This document shows positions 24,501 through 36,500 of a stretch of 64,000 nt of DNA, in pieces. This stretch comes from Lonicera japonica (lineage: Eukaryota; Streptophyta; Magnoliopsida; Dipsacales; Caprifoliaceae): positions 372,001 through 436,000 of the forward strand of contig CM038464.1 of NCBI GenBank assembly GCA_021464415.1, read 5' to 3'. A program made the translations under genes and the position numbers. Numbering within the stretch: position 1 is the stretch's first letter; every line of letters begins with the position of its first letter. Below the pieces are notes generated by a model. The model did no database searches. It saw nothing but the letters and a program-made list of their open reading frames with translations, and was not told the DNA's origin.

Positions 24501-27500
24501 AGCACCAATTGAACCAAATACCTCTCCCACCTTGTTCCACATATATCCAGTGAAATTACAGTGTAAAAGAATGTGATCAATGCTCTCTCCTTTCTGTTTG
24601 CACAGAATACACCAAGAAGGGGAAATCGTTAAATAAGGCCTTCTTATTTGGAGAATGTCACACGTGTTTACTCTCTTCCAAGAGGCCAACCAACCAAAAA
24701 TTTTCACTTTCGGAGGTATACATGTTTTCCATATAAACTTATGAGGCACAAAGGTGGAATCTTGTGGTGAATTGATGAGCAAATGGAAAAAGGATTTGCA
24801 AGAGAATATTCCCGATTTTCCCCCCACCCAATATCTAGAATCTCGGTCTGTTCTAGACACCTTCGAATGATAAATCAAACCCAACAATTCCGAGAATTCT
24901 ACAATTTCCCTCTCATGTAGATTTCTGCGAAATTCTAGATCCCATGAGAAAGAATCGTGATGATGCCAACGAATAACTGATGCAATTGAACTATTTATAT
25001 TACGAGAAATGTTGTACAACCGAGGAAAGAGAGAGGCAAGAGAAGAATCCCCGACCCAAATGTCTTCCCAAAATCTTATGGAGTTACCCATTCCCACCTT
25101 AAGTCGAATGAAAGCTTTAAATTTTTCAATACCGGAAGAGATAGCTTTCCAAGGATTTCTATGAGTGCTTCTAGTAACCAAATTTGTATCCCAACCATTA
25201 ACGTGAATGCCATACTTGCTCTTGATAATTAAGCACCAAAACGAATTTTGTTCATTAGGAAATCTCCAAAGCCATTTCCCTAACAAAGCCGCATTCTTAC
25301 ATGCAATGTTACCAATACCCAACCCCCCCTTTTCCTTGCTCTTGGAAACATTGTCCCATCTTATTAAATGATCACCAACACTCTCACCGTACCCTTCCCA
25401 AAAAAAATCCCTCATCATTTTTTCAATGGTGTTACACACCGAAATCGGCATTTTAAAGAGAGAAAGATAATAAATGGGGATGCTTTCTAACACATATTGA
25501 ATTAAAGTTAACCTCCCACCCTTCGACAAGCACCCTTTTAACAAACCCTCTAATCTTTTGGAAATCTTTTCAATAACCGGATTCCAAAATCCTACTCGGA
25601 TAGGATTATCTCCTAACGGCATCCCAAGGTAGGACATAGGCCAAGAACCTATCTCGCATCCCGACACTCTCGATAGTGACACCATATCCTCCTCCTTCAA
25701 ATTAATGCCCACTAGCGTACTTTTGGCCACATTAATGTGAAGCCCCGAAGCTAACCCAAAGGTATCCAAAATGGTAATTAAATTTTTCAATTTATTCACA
25801 TCATTTGATAGAAAGAATATGGTGTCATCGGCAAATTGCAAATGAGACAATTTAATTTTATCCCTCCCTATCTCGAACCCATCAATAATGCCCATCTCTC
25901 TCGCTCTCACAACCAATCTATTAAGGACGTCTGCCACTAACACAAAAAGAAAAGGTGAGAGCGGATCCCCTTGTCTAATGCCCCTTGAGGCATTAAAAAG
26001 AAACAAGCTTATATTGATAGAACAATCAAGTACAAGCAAACGAGAACTGGACGTGGGTGAGGAATCCACTACCTAGCAAAGATACAAAGAAAAGCATCCT
26101 TAGGCACTAAAGAAAGATGCCCCATGACAAAAGCTAAAACTGACCGACTATCCCCAACTAAAGTAAGCAAATAGCATCACCAGATTAAGAACTCAGATAA
26201 TAAACTCTCAGCCTATCCTCGAGCATAGTAGCTGCCCAATCCCTCTGAATCTCCAAAATAGACATGAACCCAAAACTGTTTGAAGTGTAAGCCCACAAAG
26301 AAGCATGGAAAGGTCAAATAATTGGGCTGCGTCATTGCGTTAATTTCTCTTTTCATTTCTAGTTATATGTCTTTTGTCGTACTTCCGGATTTCTTTAGGT
26401 GGATTTCTAGTCCACCTTTCAGCTATTGTTTTTTATCTTTATTAACTTTAATAAAGTTCAGTTTGTTTCTGATCAAAAAAAAGGGGCCAAACTGATAGGA
26501 TATTTGAACAAACATAGTTCTAACCTCAAGGGTATGAATAGTCATTTCACATAATGGAAGTGCTGCATATGTACATATGCGTATATTTATGACTATATAT
26601 AAGAGTTACCGGTGGAATTCCAGCTTGAAGGGAGAGCTCAGCTGCTGCCAAAGCAGTCAAGGGTGTAAGTTCAGAGGGTTTTATGACCACTGTACAGCCA
26701 GAAGCAAGGGCAGGACCAACCTGGTACAATTTTGAAGAGGAAAATATCAATTGGAACATGATACTGCCACGTTATCAAAGCATGGAAAGGTCAAATAAAA
26801 AACCTAAAAATGATGCACCATTAGGTACTGACTGAAATAAGAGAAACCAGAACTACCTTTCGAGTAATCATAGCCAAGGGAAAATTCCAGGGTGTAATTG
26901 CACCAACAACACCCACTGGCTGCAATCAGTGGGATAGAAGGAAATAAGAAATCTCATCAAGAATGATTAGCATTGCTAACTCTCATCAAGTTGTCTTAAG
27001 AACTATCCAGCAGAAGTCACAATCACTGAAAATCAATCGTTCAAACTTCCATAACAGAACATGATTCTAAATAAACAAATAGTCCAGGAATGCAAAGCAA
27101 CTCAAAAGTGTTTCGAATAAAACTTCAATTTCTTCTAAAGGTCAAAATTTTACCAATCTCTTTTTAGTAAAAAATGAGTAATCCTAGCATTTTCCATGAG
27201 AATAAGATGCCCTTGAACTAATTTACCAAAATAATTCTAATTTCTGATTCCAAGAATAACAAAACTTGAACTAAACAAGCAGTTAGTGTAAAGCATCCGT
27301 GCAAGATATATCTACTTTTCTACTGAAACAGAAGATTTTACGAGAAGATGCCCTCTTACCAATGTTTCACAAGCCCTAATTTGAGCTAAATGCTTAGATC
27401 CTAAAAAAACCACTGCTAGAAAAAATACATGTAAGTTGGTTTTCTTTTTTATAGAAAAAAAAGAAACTTTTATTAATAACCCAAAAGAAAAAATACAGCT

Positions 27501-30500
27501 ACATCAACGAGATAGTTAGAGAACAGAGGACAAGATATCCACCGAAAACTCTAACAACCTGAACAAAAATAAACACTAGCTGCCTAGGAACAAACAAACA
27601 GACCATTCAACCCCTTACCAAACTAATACAATCCAAAGAGAACAAAAAACGATCTGAAACATCAAATATCCCTGAAGCTTTTGCCCACTGCCCAACCAGA
27701 AAACAAGAAAATGCCCAAATATCTGATAGATCACTGCTCCTATCTTCAAATATCCTCCGGTAGCGTTCTGACCAGATCAGCCACACTATAGCCAAAATAA
27801 AGAAACGCCGCAACTGCTTGATTTTCTTACCATTCTGCTTGACATACCATTTAATAATCAGGAAGTCGCTCCATTTCTTTGGAAAAACTCCCACCAAACC
27901 AAACAATTCTAGCGCCTTTGACCAAATATGCTTAACAAACTCAAAATGAAGCAAAATATGATCAACACTCTCATTTGCCGCCCTACACAATGCACATCAC
28001 GATGGAGAGAGACATAAAAGGCCTCCTAACTTGAACCATGTCACGCATACTCACCATCCCCAAAGAGGCCAGCCATGCAAACACTTTAATTTTGGTAGGA
28101 ATTCCCCCTTTCCAAATAACACTGAATTGAGGGAAGGTGGAGAATGAAGAAGGGCATGAACGAATTTCAAAGAAGGATCTACAAGAAAATTCCCCCGACG
28201 GATGTCCCACCCAAACTCTTTTGTCCAAAACCTCACGATTAATGCGGATGTTATCAATGGAGTTTAATAAAAGGACAATCCTCACAAACGACTAGATGGA
28301 CTTAACCAAGAGAAAATCAATTGGATACACATGTTACGATTCATGGAAAGATGATATAACCGAGGAAAGGATTCTTTTAGAGGACAATTACCCACCCATG
28401 AGTCTTCCCAAAACCACATTATATCACCTTTTCCCACTACCCACTTAGTGTTCTCCATAAAGGAATCCTACCCTTTCGCTACAGATTTCCAAAGAGATCG
28501 AAGAGAAGCATTGAAGTTTACATTCACATCCCACCCATTAGGATGAGTGCCATACTTGCAATAATAGAGTGCCATAATGAATCTTGTTCCAAAGGAAACC
28601 TCCATAACCATTTACCAAGCAAAGCCAAATTCCTTTTACTCAAATTCCCCACCCCAAGGCCCCCAAATTTTTTAGGTTTAGAAACAATCTCCCATTTTGC
28701 TAAATGATCTTTCTTTCCCTCACCCTTCCCCTCCCAAAAGAAATCCCTCGTTCTTTTTTCTAAAAGAGAAAACACTTTGGTTGGAATTTTGAATAATGAA
28801 AGGAAGTATCTGGGAGTGCTACCTAGAACCGATTAGATCAAGACCAACCTACCGCCTCCAGAAAGACAACCTTTATGCCACCCGTCCAACCTTTTAGAGA
28901 TTCTCTCTACAACCGGATCCCAAAAATAGGAACTATTAGGATTACCACCTAATGGGAAACCTAAATAGCTTAATGGCAACGACCCACTAACTCAATCCAA
29001 TTCTTCGGCTGTGCTAGACAGCTTCTCGGGATCTATGTTAAGACCAACCACAATGCTCTTAAACATGTTAATCTTCAAACCCGATAATATAAGTTGGTTT
29101 GTTTGAAGCATATATTGTACGATCTTGGGTCCAACCATATACATATTGTCACTACATTGTGTGATACTAAGCAATTGTTCACCTTTTCCAGTGTTGCATT
29201 AGAGAGTACGAGGCATGTTTAAATCAATAGATCAATTTTGAGATTCGTTTAGCAAGCCACAAAGTGGTGGTAGATGTTAGATCACTGATTCCTGAACTGT
29301 CTTTTCTTTGCATTCTTATTTTTCTCTCCTCTAGTTTTATTGGTTCCAGTTTGGTTTTAAGCATATTGTTTTGGTGTAATTTACAACGAATTGTTGGAAA
29401 CCACAGAACATCCTCTAAACTTGATTCCATCATAATTAACCCCAACCGCTTCTCAGAAATTTGGCCTTCGGTTTTCACTATTTAATTACCAAGAACAATA
29501 ATTAGTCGCTGTCCAGAGGTGTAATTAAAAATAAAATTTTCAAACAAAACAGAGCAGTGAAATATGACATTGGGAATAAATAACCATTTGTAGGTAGAAT
29601 TAACCCAATTACAAAGTCAAAAATCACCTGCTTTAAAACAAATAGACGACGATCAGCTAGTGTCGATGGAATTATATCTCCATATACACGTTTAGCTTCT
29701 TCTGCAAAGAACTCAATGAAACTGGCACCATAGGTAACCTGTAATGAAAGTCAACAATGTCACAATGCTCCAGTCTCCACCAAAAATGCAATTTCAAAGT
29801 CTAGTGCATAAGTTCCTTGAAATGTTTGATCTTGAATACCTCTCCTATGGCTTCTTTTAAAGGCTTTCCTTGCTCTAAAGTCATAAGTTGTCCAAGCTCT
29901 TCCTTGTGGGCAAGTATTAAATCATACCTGAAATACATATTGAAAGGGACATCATTAAAATCTGTGAAAATGTTTTTTGGATAAGAGAAAAAAATTATTG
30001 ATGAAAGAGAGGATACAATGGGGCAGGATGTCCCCCAAAGTAAATAAAGCTACGAAAGAAAGGGCAGACCCAAGACAACCCCCATCAATAAACAACTGCA
30101 TTACAATCTTGATAAATATCTGAAAGCAGGACACCCTCAAAAGCTCCCATCAAAGTCGCCCACAAAGACGCTAAAAGAACTACATACATTCCCAGAGGAA
30201 ATGAAAAAGCAGGAGAAACTCTAAATTCTGTGTAATCTTCTCTAACCAAATCCCCAAAGAATAGCAGACAGAACTGCAATTCACAAAATCCAACAATCAG
30301 AATGTCACCTTAGAAATGGACCAAACAGAGTCTGAACTGAATCAAGGGAAACCCAATCTTCCGGAAGAATCCCATACAACCTCGACCACAACCTCCAAGC
30401 AACAAAACAATCTAAGAACAATACAGGATTTTCCTTACTATAGATATTAATGACACTTTTTTTTTTTGATAAGAAACCAATTATATTAAAAAAGAAAAGT

Positions 30501-33500
30501 TTACAAAAGAAGGGACAAGATGTCCCCTACAGATATCCCACAAGCACACCAGCGCCACTTAAACAGCACCACTAAGGCTCTAAAAAACAAAACACAAAAA
30601 ACAGCCAGAGAATCAAAAGCTAATACAATTAATATAAACAAATCTCCGCCCAGTTCCGCGTAATGATATCAACCCCTAACCCTGAAAATTCCTTAGAAAG
30701 AGATGCCCACAAAGATGCTAAATAAATCACCCTATCCCAAATTCCTTCCTTATCGCATTCCTTATCTTCAAAAATGCGAGCATTTCTTTGCAGCCAAATA
30801 CACCACATTGCTGCCATAAAAATACATCTCCATAGCCGTTTAAGCCTTTTCTTGTTGCCCGAGGGAAACCACGCAACTCTCGAAAAATCCCTCCAACTCC
30901 GAGGAACTGCACCTATCACCTGAAAGGTATAAAACACTTTTTGCCAAATGAAAGAAGTGAAAGAGCAATGAAGGAACAGGTGATCCAGATCCTCCCCTGC
31001 TGATTTACAAAGAACACACCAGTGAGGAGATAAACATATTGATGGCCTCCTTTTTTGAAGCAAATCACAAGTATTTAGCTTCCTCTTAAAAGCCACCCAA
31101 ACTAAAACTTTGACTTTTGAAGGAATGCCCTCCTTCCAAATAAATTTCCAGTCTTCATTCTGAGCATAGGGCCTTGAAACTAAAATATATTTGAAAAAGG
31201 ATTGACAAGAGAAAAGCCCCGAAGAATCGACCAACCATACCCTATAATCTGACCCATTATCAAGGAGCATAATATTTTCAATTAAGGTCATAAGAGAAAC
31301 AAATTCTGTAAGTTCAAAATCATTAAGGTTTCTACGAAAACCTAAATTCCAAACATTAGAACCTGACGGATCCCTAGACACCAAGGACTCTATACAAACA
31401 TTATGCAAGGAAGAAAGGTTAAAAAGTCGAGGAAAACGTTCCGAAAAAGGAGAATCTCCAACCCAAGTTTCCTCCCAAAACAGCACTCTATTCCCCCTAA
31501 CCACTTTCACACGAACATTTTGAAGAAAAAGATCAAGGCCTTTTGATATAAATTTCCATGAATTACGATAAGACAAACCACTCCTTACTTTTGAATCCCA
31601 CCCATTGTTTTGGAGCCCATATTTACTTTTAATGATAGAAACCCATAAAGAATCATCTTCCAATGGGAATCTCCAAAGCCACTTGCCAAGGAGGGCCCTA
31701 TTCCTAACCATTAAATTACCTATACCCAAACCACCTAAAGACTTTGGTTTGGACACTTCCTCCCAGCTAACCAAATGATCTCTCTTATCCTCCCCACTAC
31801 CCTCCCACAAAAAATCTCTCATCCTTTTCTCAATAACGGACGCTACTTTTTGGGGAAGTTTAAAAATGGAAAGGAAATAAATAGGAATGCTGTCTAGCAC
31901 CGATGAGATTAAGGTTAATCTTCCCCCTTTAGAGAGACAATTTTTCCGCCACCCATCAAGCCTCTTCGACACTCTCTCAATCACCGGATTCCAAAAAGAG
32001 ATGTGACACGGGTTACCACCTAAGGGTAGTCCTAAATAACTTAAAGGCCAAGACCCTACTTCACAACCAACTTCTCTTGCTAAAGTACCAACCTTCTCCT
32101 CTTCTATGTTGATTCCGACGATCACACTCTTTGATAAATTAATCTTCAATCCGGAGATAAAACCAAAAAACTCGACTAAATTCACCAACTTACGGAACCT
32201 CACCTCATCTCCTCGCAAAAAGAATATGGTATCATCTGCAAATTGTAGATGTGACATTTTGACCTTATCCCTTCCGACCTCCAATGAATCAATCACATTA
32301 AAATCCTCCGCTTTAGCCATCAAACGACTTAGAACATCAACTAAAAGGATAAAAAGGAAAGGAGATAAGGGGTCACCTTGCCTTAAACCCCTCGATGCTT
32401 TAAAATTACCTTCCGGTTTACCATTTATCATCACTGAAAAATTTACCGAATTCAAACATCCTCCAATCCATTTTCTCCATCTACTTCCAAACCCCTTCCC
32501 ATCCAACACAAAGTCCAAAAAGTCCCAATCTACATGATCATATGCTTTTTCAAAGTCAATTTTAAACACTAACCCTTTCTCCTTTTTATTCTTCACCTCC
32601 TCAACTACCTCATTGGCTATCAAAGAAAGATCGAGGATTTGCCTACCCTTAACAAAGGCACCTTGACTTTTAGACGTAGTGAACCCAATCACCTCTCTCA
32701 ACCTCATTGCAAGAACTTTAGCCAAGATTTTGTAAAGAGATGTTACCAAACTAATCGGTCTAAAATCTCTCACCTTTGTCGGGCACACTTTTTTAGGAAT
32801 AAGGCAAATAAACGTCTCATTTGTTTTAGCGTTTACTATTCCCCTCTCATGGAACTCATTAAAGACTTTCATTAAATCCATTTTAATCGAGTCCCAACAA
32901 ATCTGAAAGACTTTAAGAGTGAACCCGTCCGGCCCTGGAGATTTATCCCCATTGCATTCCCACACAGCTTTTTTGATTTCATCCTCACTAAAAGGTCTTT
33001 CTAACCAATTTATTTTATCATTATCCAATGGGCAAAGATCTAGACCTTCTACTCCAAATCTCCCGCCCTCTTTCCTTGTATACAATTCCGCAAAAAATCG
33101 AAGCACTTCCCCCTTAATATGTTCCCTATCTTCAACTATGCTACCATCCTCCAATTCTAACTTATTCAAATAGTTATTCACTCTTCTGCCACTTGCAATC
33201 CTATGGAATAATTTGGAGTTGTTGTCCCATTCTTTAATCCATTTTATTTTAGCCTTTTGATTCCAAGAAATCTCTTCCTTTCTTATCAAGTCACTCACCC
33301 GGATTTTCAGGACATTTCTCTCTTCTCTACGGTTTTGATTCAGAACTCCTCTTTCCTCCTCATCAATAATTTTAAGCCTTCTCAAGATTGCCCCCTTTTC
33401 CGTCCTGATGTCTCCAAAGATTTCCTTATTCCAATCTTTTAATTTCCTCTTTACACTTCCTAATTTGGACATAAATTTATATCCCTCCCATCCATCAACT

Positions 33501-36500
33501 TCCTCACTCTCCCACCACAGATTAAAACTTTCTTTGAATTCTCGATGTTCTAACCACATGTTTTCAAATCTAAAAGGAGTGGGACCCCACTTGACAGGAG
33601 TAGTGTCTAAAACAATTGGACAATGATCCGACACTATCCTCACAAGCGCTTCTTGCTTCACGTGGGTATGGGAATCACCCCAGTCACACGAGAAAAGAAA
33701 CCGATCTAGTCTTGAGCACACTAGATTCTCCCTTAAGTTTGACCAAGTGTAACGAGAATTATACAGGGGAATATCCCTAAGCTCCGTATCCTTTATGAAC
33801 TCGTCAAAATCTTTCATACTTCTCGTGATTCCCGAGGCATTTAATTTTTCCGAAGGATATCGAACCACATTAAAATCTCCGCCCAAGACCCATCTATTCC
33901 CACACAGCCCATATAGTCCCGCAAGTTCCTCCCAAAACTCTTTTCTTTCTCGTTTTTTACAAGGTCCGTAAACTCCGGACAACCACCAAATATCTCCTTC
34001 CTTAGGTTTAAATTTAACCGACACCGAAAAAATACCTATCAAACTCTCAATTAAAGACACCGACCTCACGTCCCAAGCAATTAAGATACCCCCTGATCTA
34101 CCTATGGCTGGGAGAGAGACCCAATCTATGAATCTAGCCTTCCACACTCCCCCAACTAACTTTCTATCAACTATTCCTATTTTCGTTTCTTGCAAAATAA
34201 TTATGTATGGGTTCTCTCTTCTAATTATTTCTTTAATAAGCCCTCGTTTGCTCCTCGAGCCCAACCCCCTAACATTCCATGAGATTATCTTCATTGGGAA
34301 CTCTCACTAGCCCCCGTCCTCTCACAATCTCTAACTCTCTCATAATTAATCCCACAAGCTAAATTTTTAAGTTCTCTTTGACCCTTCCTTCCTTTTTTCC
34401 CCGACAAAAGATTTGGTTTATATTCCTTTTTCTGAATAGGAATAATGGCCAAATTCATCTCAAGCAGTAAATCCCTAAATTTCCTCCAATCTTCCTCACG
34501 TAAAACTCCTTCCTCTGTTGTCCTCCCCTTACCCTCACTATTTTGTTCCATTGGAGAATGACAATGGATAGGATCCCGTGGATGTGGTTCTATATGCCCT
34601 TCTATCTCATAAAATTCGGACCCCTTAATATCAACAGGTTTGTTCGAAGGATAATGAGTGGGAGTCTTATCTACATCACACAATGTAAATGATATATCAA
34701 AAGGCACTTTGTTAGGAATCCCAAAAGAACTCAAATTATTCCCTCTATATGAACAACCCCCATGGAAAGACGCCCTTTTTTGATACCGAGAAATAGGATC
34801 TACCCCCCCAAAGCCCTCACAAGAAGAGATATTATTAACAATTGGTACGTAAGGAATTATAGCCCAAGTATCCCTAGCCTCAGAATGAATAGGTGTAAAA
34901 ATATTGGAAGGTGTACCTGAGGCTTCCTTCGGCATCAAAAGTGAGTGGTCCTGCGAGGTGCCAATGTGATCGCTATCAATCGGGCACATAGAGTTAATCT
35001 CCCCAATATGCTCTTGTATAATAGCAAAGTTAGTCTTCTCACACTGTTCCTCTGATTCCAATTGACTGTGAAAAAATTCTACCAGCAACTTGTCTTGAGA
35101 CTCCTCCACAACTGTCCCCATTGATGATACATCATCCACGAAAGATGACGATTCGTAGTCAACATCATCCTCATCCAGTCGATCCTCACCCATTTCTTGC
35201 GTCTCCCCAACATCGGTCAAATGCATTGGAGTTTCCAAAATGTTCTTATCTTGTGGCAGTATCTCATTCTTGTGTGAGGAATTTTCTAAAACCACTTCCT
35301 CTTCCCCCTCTGTCACTGGCGGAAAATTCATTGGTTGCAATCCTCCACTAGACAAATTCCTACTGGACTTCCTTCTTTCAAGTTTAAGCTTTGAGGTAGA
35401 GACGAGAGTAACGGCAAAGTATTCCGACTGACGCTGTATAAATCATCATCGTTGCAGGTATAAACCCATTACTATTGCCTTTTACCTTAATTCTAGCCAT
35501 CAACAGATTTTGAAATTTTTTTGTTCTATTATCGACTTCGAGCAATCCGCCACATCTTTCCCCTATGACTTGAAAAACTTTCTCTGTCCACCAATTAGTT
35601 GGTAACCCATGAATATTAATCCAACCCCCAGTACATGCAATCTTTCTAAGTTGGTAAACCTCTTTTTCATCCCATCTCTGTAGTCTAATAGCATACGGCC
35701 CACTCAAAAAAACCAGATTTTTTTTGCCATAAACTTCAGCTTCTTCTTCACTGCGACAAATGAGAATAGCTTTATTGGCCAAAAAAGGCTTCAACTGGAA
35801 ATTAGTATTGTACAATCGATTCAAAGAACTTTGTATGCCGTACCATGTGTCCCATAAATTCTCTCTAGTACACACCACAACCCGTTTCCAATCAATAGCA
35901 GGACTCTCTTTAGCCTCTGTTGTTGGTTGCCTCCCCATTTGGTTGTTTATGTTATTGACCGGGCTTTTCTTCGGAAAACTGTTCTTTACTGCATCAACAT
36001 ATGAAACAGGGCCCTCTACTTTTCTCCCTGGTTCAACTATCCCTTTTTCAGTTGTTGTCTTGGTTTCTTTATTGTTGCCTGCCATTTTTGTGCTAGAAGA
36101 TGAGAAGAGGAGACTATGCATCGAGTCTGCTAAACCACACCAACCATTGCCCTTCGTACCAGCCGGAAAAATAACTATGTTGGTGACAGTTCCTTTGCGG
36201 ATCTCCAGTAATCTGATGAAACTACCATTTTTATTGGTATACTTTTCCAAAGTAAAAATGGCATAAGATGCGAGATATCTGCTGAAAAATACCCTATCTT
36301 TGAACTGCTGTGTAGCTGACTTAAGGCCCTCCATTAACCAGTACACACCACCAAAATCAATCCTGATGGAGTAGGTACGTAGACAATTCATCTCTTTAAT
36401 CAATACAATAGACCCATTATCTTCAATATTCAGTAGGAATACTTTATGTTCAAACCTGAAAACTCTCCTACAATGCTGAAATAAACTGCCTGATGACTTC

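Larger units (their letters stand above)
24053..25997 (-). mobile_element. LINE J, young 5'-truncated L1-type element
   Basis: Perfect 17-bp target duplication (AAGAAACAAGCTTATAT) at 24036-24052 and 25998-26014. The tail is TTTCGGATC plus an A run (sense). It starts at [12 protein letters not shown] in the RT and remains open to the ORF2 stop. The 3' UTR has a 10-bp hairpin. It inserted into the 3' UTR of LINE K. Confidence 0.93.
24024..26300 (-). mobile_element. LINE K, short 3' fragment split by LINE J
   Basis: Poly-T and the family tail at 24024-24052, interrupted by LINE J (24053-25997). It resumes from 26015 with the 3' UTR and the ORF2 C-terminus [20 protein letters not shown] and DWAA near 26220-26300. 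Joining across J reconstitutes a normal 3' tail. The element is 5'-truncated to the last 30 or so codons. Confidence 0.78.

Noticed and set aside
26547..26759. 70-codon minus-strand ORF as a separate small gene
   Set aside because: Its middle is ALDH5F1 exon 8; the ends run into introns past proper splice sites.
29224..29478. 84-codon minus-strand ORF in intron 6
   Set aside because: No recognisable motif, no conservation evidence, and it lies in an intron of the host gene. Kept only as an unassigned stretch.
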